64,000 nucleotides of DNA from Glandiceps talaboti (lineage: Eukaryota > Hemichordata > Enteropneusta > Spengelidae). A program made the translations under genes and the position numbers. The stretch lies in assembly GCF_964340395.1 (NCBI RefSeq), contig NC_135562.1, positions 3,613,634 through 3,677,633 on the forward strand, given 5' to 3'. Below are positions 33,480 to 63,870 of this stretch, in pieces; positions within the stretch are counted from its first letter, which is position 1; the number at the start of each line of letters is the position of its first letter. The notes beneath the pieces were generated by a model, which was not told where the DNA came from, made no database searches, and saw nothing but the letters and a program-made list of their open reading frames with translations.

Positions 33480-34330
33480 CTGTAACATTGGTATAGGGGC
33501 ATTGATATTGCATGTATAGTAATGTTACTGATGTGTTAGAGCACTTTAGGAGGTCATACCTAGTGTACAATAGAAACTTGAATTTGAGTTGTGGTGTCGA
33601 TACATGTAGTGTCTGAAATAGGAAGTATATCATCCCTTTTGACAAATTCATACTGAAGAGACTAGAACAATTTAGATTAAGTTCTTTTATAAACTATCCA
33701 ATAGTATGAAGGTTACCATTACAAAACCTTCAAGTTCACTTTTGCCCCAAAGTGTAAGATAAGTGAAGCACTGATTGTGAAACAGCCAAACACTTACATG
33801 GCATGCTCTGTAACTAGTGTTGTAGCTAGGTAATACATGTATTATATGTATAATTTTATGGTATGTTTGAACCCTTACATGAAGTAATATTTAAACCATT
33901 TATGAAAGAAACAGAGACAAGAACAAATATATATATGTACCACTGACTGGTCCCTGACATGTGTTTGAAACTGTTTGTCATGATTTGACAAGTGTCCTGG
34001 TTGGAGAGGTACGAGCAAGTTGAACAGTATACTCGAACCTGTGCATCATTTCCCTGCCAAGACATTTTTTTTTCTAGCAGCAGTGGTCCATCTTTTTTCC
34101 ATCACCCTCTCATATCCGGATTTTTTTTTTCAAGCAAATCCATTTGGCATCTTTTTTCCCCCGAAATCTTCCAAGCCCCCCCCCCCCCCAGGATATCAAA
34201 TGGTCCACCTCTTACCACGTGCAACATGCTGAGCAGTACTCCCTAGCCTGTTTCATATTAATACTCGTAATATGCGTATTGAATAATCTACGAATGGCAT
34301 AATGTCATTACAAAATCACCGCATATCATG
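33480..34330. other. Gene-free stretch
   Basis: No supported exon. Contains T-rich and C-rich runs (34062-34140; 34176-34188) and nothing else I can identify. Confidence 0.35.
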
Positions 34331-34339
34331 TCATCATCT

Positions 34340-34710
34340 CGCATCGCAGTATTGCATATAGTCATCTCATGTAGTCATGTCGCATGTAGTCATCTCATGT
34401 AGTCATATCGCATGTAGTCATCTCATGTAGTCATATCGTATGTAGTCATCTCATGTAGTCACATCGCATGTAGTCATATCGCATGTAGTCACCTCATGTA
34501 GTCATATCGCATGTAGTCATCTAGATCTCATGTAGTCATATCGCATGTAGTCATCTCATGTAGTCATATCGCATGTAGTCATCTCATGTAGTCATATCGC
34601 ATGTAGTCATATCGCATGTAGTCACCTCATGTAGTCATATCGCATATAGTCATTGCAGTATTGCATATAGTCATTGCAGTATTGCATATATAGTCATTGC
34701 AGTACTGTAT
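34340..34710. repeat. 28-bp satellite-like tandem repeat
   Basis: Alternating 14-base half-units (catatcgcatgtagt and catctcatgtagt forms) make a period of about 28 bases over more than 300 bases, ending in cattgcagtattgcatatagt variants. It lies at the junction of units 3 and 4. There are no unique spacers, so this is not a CRISPR array. Confidence 0.9.
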
Positions 34711-34739
34711 TTTCGAATATTGGCAGGCATTCTACGCTA

Positions 34740-35520
34740 TAGCGTAGCGGGAGAGTTACGTGATTCGCTAAAGGCAAAGATGGCGGCCGTGAAATCTTAC
34801 TTCATCGGCAAACAATTATTTTTTGTGGGTGGGGTTACTTATTGCGCATTAATTTTTATTCATCTCAGCAAAACATTTTATGGAACTGACAATTTACAAT
34901 TTGTCACGGTATTTAGAAATACAAATACAAATACAAATACACACAGGAGATTTTCACAAGCGTCTAAAACTCTAAGAAGGCCAATTTAAGAAGAATACTT
35001 CCTCCACGTCCCTTTACAATTCAGCTTTATAAAAAATACAGCCCCCTACAAATTGTATACCCTACCATAGAAGGAATATGGCACTTTTGTTAATGGCACG
35101 TCACTTGAGCTCTTTGGACAGTGACACAATATGCAAACAACCGGAAAAAACCCAGAGTTGTTCAAGTTACTTGATTAAATTTATTATCTGAATAATATAT
35201 ACATTTACATCAGTAAATTTCGAATTTTGAAACACATATTTATGTGAGTCTGTTTACAAAATACTTTTTAAAGTAAATGTAAATTCAACTTTATCTTGTC
35301 TTGGATGTTAAGTTGGCAAAAGTGAAATTTCCTTTTGCAGTCTTAAAGTATTTGTGCATACTGTCTTGTACCACAAAAGAATAGCAGCCAGAGCCACTGT
35401 AACACATATTAGGTGTGACGTAATAAAATATTTATGAATCATATCTATATATTTTTTAATGATTATCATTAGGGAATCCTGTGTATGCTTTGGAATCACT
35501 TTGATTAATATTCGACAAAG
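34740..35520. repeat. Tandem unit 4, partial (no sulfotransferase)
   Basis: Aligns with the left flanks of units 2 and 3 (accctaccatagaaggaata, ttgtaccacaaaagaatagc and neighbours). Homology ends near 35520, just before the sulfotransferase 3' end would appear. The duplication breakpoint, or a deletion, lies here. Confidence 0.75.
34781..34990 (+). CDS. Short ORF with aagATGGCGGC start and a hydrophobic segment
   Basis: ATG in an aaagATGGCGGCC context. It encodes MAAVKSYFIGKQLFFVGGVT, a hydrophobic stretch YCALIFIHL, and then SKTFYGTDNLQF. From there it runs into an (ACAAAT)n-derived tail and stops. The start context resembles the animal YY1-type element at initiation codons. It might be a first exon with a donor after CACG (gtattt), but no partner exon is visible. 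Unrecognised family. Present in two units and therefore older than their split. Confidence 0.4.
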
Positions 35521-35544
35521 CTGTTTGGAATAGAGAATTTGAAA

Positions 35545-35795
35545 CCTATACTGAGCATACTCAGACGCAAAGGACTGTGGGATTATCTGTAGTTATTATA
35601 GTATTTAATCTGGCACTATCAATAAAATAAACCTCCTATAATGGTCAGGGTAACCATGACTACATTATTTATTGTTACAAACGATGTAACAAAATTGTTT
35701 GCAATATTGATTGATTCATATTTATCACCGTATTTCCCATGATGCAACATTCAGGATATTCAAAATAGTGGTTTCCAAATTCCCTATAACCTTAT
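35545..35795. mobile_element. Interspersed element, plus orientation
   Basis: About 250 bases sharing sequence, in inverted orientation, with 39690-39935. Paired landmarks are atggtcagggtaaccatgac against gtcatggttactccgaccat, and tcccatgatgcaacatt against aatgttgcatcatggga. No coding capacity; probably a MITE. Confidence 0.65.
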
Positions 35796-36531
35796 ACTTA
35801 TATACTGTACTTCTATCTAATAATATAGTTTGTTCGATTAGGTAATAAGGTTATGAATGGCAATAAAAAAGACGAATTTCCCACATAAGTAATGGATGTA
35901 TATTATATAAAACATATAAAAACAATATGTGTATGAAAACAATGTAGATTTGAGTCCTTATGAGTGCTTATGATCATATAGATATCAAGATTTCTTGATT
36001 ATTAAAATGTACTTCATTAGACGCGGGGATATAGGAAGTAAAGCCGTTATTGTGATTTGTTCTAAATTGTAAATATAGGGTAATTTCCTAGTAGCTTCAT
36101 TTGCTTCACGGAAAATTGTAACAGCTTGGCCGCAAATGGTCACGGAGAGGAGTTGAAATCGACTCTGTTCATAAATGATACACTGTTGATTAACCTGTTA
36201 TGTCCTACTGTATATAGTATGGGAATAAAATCTGTCAAAGAAAATTATGGAAATGAAAGCTGGTATGATGGTTGTCCTAACACTATTGCAAAATATACTT
36301 TTATTTTTGTGTGAAGTTTTGTTACCTATGATTACATATTTAAGTTCTATGATAAATACAAATTTAGTTGCTGCTGATTCCAAGGTTACCTTACAGTAAC
36401 AGTAATATTAAAAAAAAATACCCCTCGCGTTCTAGGGCTATTTCATGCCAAGACAACTGTTCTTCTATGTTATCTTTCTCTTTAAGTTGGTAATTTGAAT
36501 GATACATTGTCAACACATCCCACGACGATAG

Positions 36532-44968
<8,437 letters not shown>

Positions 44969-46069
44969 GGCCCCGAGACAGTAACTGCAACCTTCTCAAA
45001 CAACAATGTCGTAGGTACAGGTTAGAACTTTAACCTGTCTTTTGTATGTATGACAATATGTGAGAGAAGCACACTGGCTGTCAATGCGCAGTCTCAACTT
45101 GAAAATTTTAATATGTTGAGTTGAATAGAATCTCCCTTGTGGGCAATGAATGAGTTGACCCCGAATGACATTGTTGTTTTGGGCCAACTTATTTAGAAGG
45201 CTCTTAGCCCAGTTTCCTTTGTTGACAAATATGTTCATCGTTGGTAAAATTCGTGACTACGATCGTGACTGTATTGTATTTTATTTTCACTGAACAAGTG
45301 TCGCTCTTTGACTTGCGCAGTGGTAGTATATTTGACTATCACCTGGAAGAAAGCCACATTTAATAGACGAATCGGTGACAATATAGTATTAAAAACAGCA
45401 TTGAAGGAACAATTGAAATCGAGCATATACGTTATCACTTGTTGCATGGCCATGGTAACGTCATTTACACCACATTAATCGCGTTTCTTATTTCATTACA
45501 AAGTATACCATGGGTGAAAACTGAACAGCTATGTTTGAAATTGAAATTTCAAATGAAAAAGAAGTGTTTTCCATTGTTTAAGTAACGTATTAGGCTTGGG
45601 ATGAACAGTTTTGTGTATGCCTAGGGCTGGTGATGTATCGATCAAACGAGCTAGCCAGGGGATAATTTATGTTGTGCTCTTTCCTATCTAGACCATTTTA
45701 AATTGATGTAGACTTATTTTAGTGTGGCTAGAATACACCTGGTAGTATATTTCAAAGTATAAATGCAAGGTGTAGCATAGAATGATAGTGGAACATGATG
45801 AACTCTGACCTTGCAGTCATGTTGTGTTGTATTACATGTACATACAAATGGGCCACGTTACAAACTCGTCATCGTAAATAGTGCAGTATTGAAAACACGG
45901 CATTTATTCTATCAATAAATACTTAATACTTAATCTTTAGTTTAACTACCTTGTGTTGTTTATTTTGACCACAAACAAACAGACAATCAAGTTTGGTTAC
46001 ACAGCTCATTGTTGGATGGATAACGTCATAAAGAAAAAATAATAATCAAAAGGCCTGTGAAAAGGGAAC

Positions 46070-46215
46070 ACCCTTCCTTGAAATAGATGTATTTTCATAA
46101 ATCCTGTGTGTTGGAGAGTAATTTAATGATTTCACATGACATAAATATTCCGTGGTTGCCAGGAAACACTAAATTGAAACTTTTTCACTCCTATTGTTCT
46201 CACACTGACTACCGT
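46070..46215. mobile_element. Foldback family fragment
   Basis: Begins aaagggaacacccttccttg and contains tttaatgatttcacatgac and ggttgccaggaaacactaaa, matching the complement of the right arm of the element at 41735-42012. Confidence 0.5.
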
Positions 46216-46433
46216 TGCATCATGGGACTTAACTGACATACATATGCATTGGTTGCACAAAAACCAAGCGGGTTATACTTGACTTCCTTGAGTTATACTT
46301 CCATGTTTAGATAAATAGTTATTTATCGCGAGTGAAGTATATACACATTTATATGTTGTTTATGTGAAGCGTCCAATAATAAAGTCTGTACCAGTGGGTT
46401 TGCAGGATATTGTTTTACCTTGAATGTACTCAC

Positions 46434-46520
46434 CGCGTGTGCCCTGTGCATTTACCTTTACCAACAACAACGAAAAGAACACAAGCAAAAGTAGAATTCC
46501 ACAGACTCTTCTCTCTCCCT
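46434..46520 (-). pseudogene. Decayed duplicate of the MAM receptor signal-peptide exon
   Basis: About 250 bases (46335-46580) align with 44765-45015, including 5' flank, exon, donor (gtgagtacatt) and intron start. The signal-peptide reading is preserved (KGERRVCGILLLLVFFSLLL, then VKVNAQGTRG), but a six-base deletion removes the initiator: ttgacaatgaag has become ttgaag. The donor and its phase are intact, so it could still act as an alternative first exon if a start exists further upstream. Otherwise it is a dead exon left by a partial duplication. Confidence 0.7.
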
Positions 46521-46583
46521 TCAAGGCCCTGGGATTGTAAGCACAATCTTGTCAAATAGCGATGTTGTAGGTAAACCCGTCTT

Positions 46584-47100
46584 ATGTATGTATGTATGTA
46601 TGTATGTATGTATGTATGTATGTATGTATGTATGTATGTATGTATGAATGTATGTATGTATGTATGTATGAATGTATGTATGTATGAATGTATGTATGTA
46701 TGTATGTATGTATGTATGTATGTATGTATGTATGTATGTATGTATGTATGTATGAATGTATGTATGTATGTATGTATGTATGTATGTGTGTGTATGTATG
46801 TATGTATGTATGTATGTATGTATGTGTGTGTATGTATGTATGTATGTGTGTATGTATGTATGTGTGTGTATGTATGTATGTATGTATGTATGTATGTATG
46901 TATGTATGTATGTATGTATGTATGTATGTATGAATGTATGTATGTATGTATGTATGTATGTATGTGTGTGTATGTATGTATGTATGTATGTATGTATGTA
47001 TGTGTGTGTATGTATGTATGTATGTGTGTATGTATGTATGTGTGTGTATGTATGTATGTATGTATGTATGTATGTATGTATGTATGTATGCATAATGTGT

Positions 47101-47144
<44 letters not shown>
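46584..47144. repeat. Long (TGTA)n array ending in (TG)n
   Basis: About 500 bases of TGTA with TGAA and TGTG variants, then a pure TG tract (47108-47143). All open frames in it are artefacts. Confidence 0.97.
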
Positions 47145-47147
<3 letters not shown>

Positions 47148-47580
47148 ATGTTACACCCAATCCGTGAAACTGCCCAATTCATGAAATGTGCATGTAACTT
47201 TGCCCAGTTCATGGAATGGTCAACCTTATGCAAATGAGAGTATAGATTATGATCTAAAAGGGGCCAAATTAAATTTTCGGGGCAAGAGTTTTGAACTGGG
47301 GTGTTGATTATCGAACTTTATTAAAAACACAAGCTACACTGAATTGTGATAAAATAAGAATTGTGAAGTGATGAGTTTGTAAATACATGATAATAAAGTT
47401 GTTTGATTCTTATTCTTTTTTGTGTGTTTCCTATAAAAGATGCCAATTTCATGTACTGGGCATATCTTACCATTCCCACTTCATAACCTGGGCAGCACGA
47501 TTACCTATTTCATGAACTGGGCAAAGTTACCTACCCATTTCATGAATTGGGCAATTTCACATATTTGGGTGTAACATATA
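47145..47580. mobile_element. 436-bp terminal-inverted-repeat element with repeated subterminal motif
   Basis: The ends tatatgttacacccaa and ttgggtgtaacatata are perfect inverted repeats. Similarity continues inward: gcccaattcatgaaatg at the left, catttcatgaattgggc at the right. At least six copies of a ttcatgaa(c/t)tgggca-like motif occur near the ends, in opposite orientations on the two sides. It adjoins the TG microsatellite and lies 280 bases upstream of the first orphan transmembrane exon. No transposase. Confidence 0.75.
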
Positions 47581-47862
47581 TACATTCAGAACATTTGCTT
47601 AGGGAAAGAAAACAAAAGAAATGTGAAAAATTAAAACTGAAGGCTTTCTTAGGATATTAGGATATATAAGTTTTCATTGAAACATTTCTGCCCTGTCCTT
47701 TTTGATTGCTTATTCCGTTTTACATGGCAGTTATATGTTACAATTTGCTACACCGACTGTACTTGGTTTCAGAGCAAAAATACACATAGATATAAATAAT
47801 GCAAACATTTTAGATAAGGGCATGTGTCACTTAATCACCCATTTGATTATTTTGTCTTCCAG

Positions 47863-49067
47863 GTGTATGTGGTGGCATAATCACGGCAGCAATTGTTTTT
47901 GGAATTCTTGGTGGTTTAGGACTCAGTTTCATCTTTATGAAATGCCGGTAAGAATTGACAATTTTATGTCTCTATCTCTCTTTGAACAAATGGATTTCTG
48001 AATAATTTCAGTTTTCTTTCAAATAATACGTTAGTTTGATTTGAATATAGTTTTAGATCTACTTGTTTTAATTGTGTCATCAATATTGCAATATGGTACT
48101 CCACAAGAAACATTTATATAACTGACAAATATAATTCCATCAATTCACTGTTCCTAATTATAATGTATACTGGTGAATTGGTATAACTTGCGTTTACAGT
48201 TTTTAATGTGCAATTAATTCCTTCTACTCCAGAAGACTTGTAGGTTGAAAACCATTTTATTATTTTCTTTCAAAAATACTTTCTGTACTGAGTATTCTTT
48301 TCCTTCCTCAAATTGGATTTTATTTGGCTTCATCAAAGAATGTCTATGCTGCTTCTGATTTTAACAGTTTAGCCTGGGTATACCTGCTTACTATATCAAT
48401 TACCCTTACTTGAGAATACATTTGTTTCCTTTCTTCTATCTTTTAGTGTTTTATATATAAATGATCTAAATTGATCATAAATGTGATTAACGATGACTAG
48501 TATGAAAATAAATATTTATGATAGTCAGTTCGTGCAGGAAATGACCATTGAGTTTCAATTCCTTGTGTTCTGACTGTTGTATGTCTTCTTTAATCCCGGA
48601 GTTTTTGTATTGCTTTAAAATCTTCGATACTGTGTTGGTATTTGTTAGATACTATTTTAACGTACCTGTAGAACAATATTTGTATGGTTTTATACATGAT
48701 AACCTACTCTAAATATCTGATATAAAAAAGAGTCAATTTAATTTGTCAGATTTAACTTTCTGAATTAATTTTTTCTAAGTGTTCATAGAAGTGTCATAGA
48801 GTAAATGAGAGCTATTGAGTGGACATAAATTTACCATAAAGTACCACTCTTTCATCCGTTCACAGATCAACAACACACCCCAAAAAGAAGCGAGCTGATG
48901 AACCCAAGTCTGTCACATATCACAAGGACAGCCCACCTGCAAAACTGAAAGAGGACGATAGTTCAATGAATGGGTATGAGTGTCTTGATATAAGTGAGAT
49001 GCGGGATCATAATAAACATGGAGGGGAACTTGAAAACTGCTACATGAATGTTGAGTATCGTGGCTAG
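47863..49067 (+). CDS. Orphan transmembrane and YMNV-tail exons, copy 1
   Basis: Two exons: 47863-47947 (after gtcttccag; donor gtaaga; 85 nt, start phase 1, end phase 2) and 48866-49067 (after gttcacag, to TAG). The first encodes CGGIITAAIVFGILGGLGLS and FIFMKCR, a membrane helix. The second encodes a 67-residue tail beginning RSTTHPKKKRADE, with GYECLDI and the C-terminal CYMNVEYRG. YMNV fits the Grb2 SH2 consensus (pYxNx). No ectodomain exon is visible for 2.8 kb upstream on this strand, where the minus-strand MAM gene begins. It could be the 3' end of a receptor gene whose ectodomain was lost or lies elsewhere. The exon structure is clear; whether it is expressed is unknown. Confidence 0.65.
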
Positions 49068-49357
49068 CAACACAATGGACTTAATGGGGTGAATATCGCA
49101 AGTTAAGAATTCCCCGAGAGCAATCAAAAGTTTATCAGTTACATGCCTCTTTTTAAAATGTATGAACCATTTCATATTTTGCATGGTTATATCAAACAGT
49201 GGATAAGATTTCAAGTGGATTTGATCTTCATTGTATGTTTTACATAGTGCTTTACACAGAATGACATTCAGTTATAGAATAAGTGTTTATATTACCCTAG
49301 AAATGATATTCTTGGAAAAAAGATATTATGTGAGAAGTTTTTTCTCTTAAACATAAT

Positions 49358-49364
49358 ACACACG

Positions 49365-49416
<52 letters not shown>

Positions 49417-49520
49417 CACACACACACACACACGCACGCACGCACGCATGCACATATGCACGTGTGCGCACATACATACATACATACATACATACATACA
49501 TACATACATACATACATACT
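49358..49520. repeat. (CA)n and (CATA)n microsatellite
   Basis: CA tract with CG interruptions, then about 12 CATA units. Confidence 0.97.
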
Positions 49521-49739
49521 ACTTCATTTTACTTTATTTTATCTTTTTAATTGTATTAATCTTTGCTTCGACCCAAATCCAAACCTAATGTCGGTCAGAA
49601 CTCCCCTTTTGTGATAGTTTGGTGAAATATGTACAGGCATCACAGAGGAAAGAAAACTGACGTTCATGAAGGTCAAGAAGACAAAGAATTTCTTATCTTT
49701 TTGTCTTAAATAAATGTTTAACAAATGTTTAAGGTTGGC

Positions 49740-51020
49740 GGACTAAACTAGGATCGATAAGGTTATCGGAAATATATAGTTTTTTATTTTGCCTTATAAA
49801 TACATTGAATCAAAACTCACGCAAATCCGAAATCTTAACGGACTAATTAAGTCCATTTTTTTTATCAAAATGAACAAAGTAGGCATCATCGAAATGAGAT
49901 GTTCTAAAATTCTGTATAGGAGTTTTCGTATTTGATTATTTAAATACTTGTATTTTACTTACTGTACTTATTCAAATGGCGTTGTTAAACAATGCGGTTT
50001 TATGTTAGTTTACGATAATGCACTGCTGTATGTTATGGGTAGTAGTCTATTTCCATTTGTCAACTTGATGATTGTAAACAAACGTACCCAGTTTGGCAAC
50101 TTGAGCATGTGCCATGTTCATGACTCTATTACGAAAGCCGAGACGGTTCTACAAAAGTGAAATTTCCATAACCAAAAATGCACACGTTCGCATGCAAGCC
50201 TATGATGACCAAGTACACACTGCAACAGCCACTATTCTGAGAAAATGTGCCCTTAATTGTGGTAATAGACCCGTATTTCCGCTTTTCTGGGTGAAGATCA
50301 GACGTTCACTTGACGTAGCATGTAACTACCCAGACAACAAAACACTCCAAAGAATTACTATCAAGTTATGAATAAATTTATGTTTATGATAATTTATGCA
50401 AGGTGTCGATGACAAGATTAAGAAATATGATCAATAGTCAAGAGTTAAGTAAATTGAATTCCTACGATATGATGGAATTTTTGAGTCTGACATTTCAAAG
50501 TCTTTAGGATCCCTTACATCATGGCAATGTAGTGAATAAAGAAGAAGAACAGATTTTCAAGTATTTTGAGATTCTTTGACAACAAAATAAATGCTGGTCA
50601 AGCTTGTGTCTTATCGGTGTATGAATCTGCTGAGTGAGTACTGATTTCTGATATTATCACGCCCAGCCATTTCCCTGTATGTACCCGCAGACTGATGAGA
50701 ATTTCCAGACGAGACCTGACATACACATTATTAGGCAGATGAACCTAGAGTATGGTATAAGCGCAATTAACGTACACATCTATATTGATTCAATATATCT
50801 CAACTGTCAAAAAAGGTTGGTTGTTTGCAGTTCTGTCAACAGACCATGATATAATCAACTGGGAATTAGACGGAAATACGGGAACACGCATATACTTTAA
50901 TTTAAAACGCATGTATGATTGTGTGCTGACTCACACATTAATCAGTACTATACACATTCAAATACGTTACATGTCAAATGAGGTTAGAAAATAAACATTG
51001 TACAGATCATGAATTTGCAT
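49740..51020. other. Gene-free stretch between the orphan tail exons
   Basis: No exon of a recognisable domain. I looked specifically for Cys-rich, MAM, SRCR or EGF patterns in phase with the downstream transmembrane exon and found none. Confidence 0.4.
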
Positions 51021-51028
51021 ATTCGCTG

Positions 51029-51049
51029 GCAGGCAGGCAGGCAGGCAGA

Positions 51050-51111
<62 letters not shown>

Positions 51112-51122
51112 GCCTGTCTGCC

Positions 51123-51162
<40 letters not shown>
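51029..51162. repeat. (GGCA)n then (CTGT)n microsatellite
   Basis: Short GGCA run followed by about 29 CTGT units with two CTGC variants. Confidence 0.97.
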
Positions 51163-51224
51163 GTGTTATTATTATCTCTAAGACGACTGGATAAATTTAA
51201 ATGAAAATGGTAACACCTTTCTCA

Positions 51225-51850
51225 TGAGGGAAATAAAGTATTTATCTAGGTTTTGGGAGAATGAACTATTCCAGAATTTAGACAATATCTTTCGAATGCA
51301 TTCTTCAAATTTCATATAACATGGTGTCTATATTGATGATAATGTATATGTCCAACATAAGTTATTAATATAGCTTAATTTTTAATGCCCATTGAACTGA
51401 ACGATAATTTGTAATTAAGCAATATTTCATTAATGCATGCTTCATTCAAATCTCATGCAATTTAATGTATATTTTGGTTATGCCAAGGTTTGCATAATTA
51501 AAGCTTTATGATAATTAGGAAATATATTAAGAGAGTAACCTTCCCATTTCATATAATTGTGGGATTATGACAACACAACGTACGTGTCGTACAAAACGTA
51601 TTGACGTAGCTTTGCATTTTAAAGTGAAATTAGCATACTTCATGATGTTTTTGTATTAGGCAATATCTTAAGATTGCATTCAGTAAATGTCGTATACTTT
51701 GATGTACATATTGATGACATGTGTCCTATGCTAGTTGGTGTTACTTTGGATTAAGATTGATTTGGATAAATGTTGGTTTGCGATTATTTGGCAATATCTC
51801 AAAACACATATAATTTGGTACATACGTTGGTGATAAAAACTCACAAACAT
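51225..51850. repeat. Degenerate tandem repeat of about 150-bp period
   Basis: Four or five diverged units sharing the order aattaggcaatat, a cttcaaatttcatataat-like segment, a ttgatgataa-like segment and a tttgcataatt-like segment. The same repeat is in introns of the SRCR-EGF gene (55870-56420 and 61310-61760). Confidence 0.55.
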
Positions 51851-51866
51851 CTGGTTATATTTTTAG

Positions 51867-52270
51867 GGTTATGTGGTGGCATTGTCTTGATAGCGATTGT
51901 TGTTGGCATTCTAGCAACTTTAGGTTGTGGTTTCGTCATTTGGAAACACAGGTAAATAAAAAATAATATTGCCTGATCATGAAGGGGAAACAAAATATTT
52001 AATTCACATTTAAACATTTCGTTTCAAATGATATTATGCAAAATAAAGAAGCAATAGTTTAAATATATTTACAGATCAAAAAAGAAGAATACTAATCTTG
52101 ATATCGATCAGTGCAATCAATGTGGAGATCAAGTTGAACATCCCTATGCTATGGTTAGCCCGGATTACTTGGAAATGGATAATTACGAAGGGATGAAGTT
52201 TAATGACGAGGGTGGATCTGATAAACCTGGAGACGGAGATGAAGATATCTATATGAATGTGGAATCTTGA
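51867..52270 (+). CDS. Orphan transmembrane and YMNV-tail exons, copy 2
   Basis: Paralogue of the pair at 47863-49067, with exons 51867-51951 (85 nt, same phases) and 52075-52270. The helix reads CGGIVLIAIVVGILATLGCG and FVIWKHR. The 65-residue tail begins RSKKKNTNLDID and contains PYAMV, PDYLEMDNYEGM and the C-terminal DIYMNVES. YLEM and YEGM fit the YxxM consensus for PI3-kinase p85, and YMNV fits Grb2. No ectodomain exon is visible in the 2.8 kb back to copy 1. The two copies share helix, phase and terminal motif but differ in the middle of the tail. Confidence 0.65.
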
Positions 52271-53136
52271 AATTAAGATGAAAATCTACACTGCTCTATC
52301 TTAAAAAGGCGACAGTCGTCCAATTTCCATACACGCATTTACTTATCCCATGCCATGAACACCTATAGCCAGATGCTCGAACAGAACTGTTTTTAAGCAG
52401 ACATTTACATGTAAACGGAATAGTATTCCTCCGAGTCAGAGTGTGACGTCATGCAAAAAAAGCGATACTGTGAATTGATACGGGTTTCCTCAGTGATAAA
52501 GACGCGAAGAATCATGCTTGCAAAAAATACCTATCTACTTCACCCGGAAATGCTTAGCAGATGAGAAAGGACTTATATATGTACACTTATAATAAATGCT
52601 CGCATGATATTTCTTTCGAAATTCGCTCCAAAATGTATTATTCTTGACCCACAGTAAAAAGAAGTAGCTTTTTTTGAAAAGGTAACCATGCCAAAGGGAA
52701 AATGTACAAGGGGTGGTAGTGCTATATCTTTCATTGGGTGTTATATTAAATATAACCTATTGTTTTCCAAGCTGCATCAAATGTTGGTTTTACTTGGTGC
52801 ATATCTAGAGTTCAAAATCTGACAGGATGCAAGATCTCTCAAATATACTTTTGGTTGTGAACCCTTTAAAGGTAGAACCCCTATTTTAATGGTGTAATTA
52901 TGTAGAATTACTTGAAAACAAGTCATTAGATGGTTAAGGGATGGGGATGGGATGGTACACTTAATCGTTTCTATAGCAAGATATTTGTCAGAGCTTGCCT
53001 TTTGAAATTGTATCTAATTTACATTTGCAGGGTTAAACCACAATGATATGATTTACTAACTGGTTTTATTCACTCACATTATACAGACTGCATGTATAAA
53101 GCGAGATGTTTCCGACATTGACACTGACGTGACGGG

Positions 53137-53181
<45 letters not shown>

Positions 53182-53969
53182 GACATTAGCAATGGTATAT
53201 ATTTTTGCTACATCCTATTGAAAACGCGATGACATTGTCTGTGCTAATAAGAAATTCAAAGCTATTTTGTTTAGATAGCACTCGCTACAGCGACCATAGA
53301 ATATCTCATGACACTTTCAATAACAAAATGAAAAGGAAATAGTAAATCACCTAACTATAGTACTTACTGCTATTTGAAACAGTTATACATGTGACTGAAA
53401 CATGCAATGTTGCCATGACTTTAGACTTAAGAATAGTTTTATCCCATACTAACCTTGCCAATGATCAGATAAGACCAGTCCTGACACTGACATTATATGA
53501 GAAAATATGGAGAGTAAAGTTTGCGCGTTATATTTATATTTACTGTATTTTTTGCAACCTCACATAATTGAAATAGTGACGGTCAATATAAAGTCCTCGT
53601 AAATCATAAGATATGTGACAACATTTTACAGCCCCAGATTATCACCTTTGACCGTTGAGGTTATATGCCTTCACAATGTTGGACGTATTACCATCCTATC
53701 CTAGGCACTCATATATATTATCCGGAAGACATATGGGTACTTCAAATAGTTGAATTACATCCACTGCATAATGATAGTTGATACATTATAGGACACTGGA
53801 TGACAGATGACTTGCAATTAATATTGAATATTCTTAGTAAATGATTTAAAGTTCACTGTAAGTAATTTGAGATTTAATCGAAAGTGACTTCAACAAGCCT
53901 GAACATGATACATGATTACAGTTGTTTAGTATTTCCTGTTTCCTGTTTCCTGAAGGCGTCCAAGCAGCA
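52271..53969. other. Gene-free stretch before the SRCR-EGF gene
   Basis: Contains a (TGTC)n tract (53133-53180). No core promoter motif could be assigned with confidence. Confidence 0.35.
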
Positions 53970-63757
<9,788 letters not shown>

Positions 63758-63774
63758 GTAATGAACGAGCAAAG

Positions 63775-63829
<55 letters not shown>

Positions 63830-63870
63830 ATGTATGTATGTATGTATGTATGTATGTATGTATGTATGTG
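63775..63870. repeat. (CTGT)n(ATGT)n microsatellite
   Basis: Compound tetranucleotide array directly after EGF exon 4. Confidence 0.97.

Noticed and set aside
34340-34710. Possible CRISPR-like array
   Set aside because: Repeats are contiguous with no unique spacers, and the context is an animal genome; it is a simple satellite. The 42-bp array at 12523 was rejected for the same reason.
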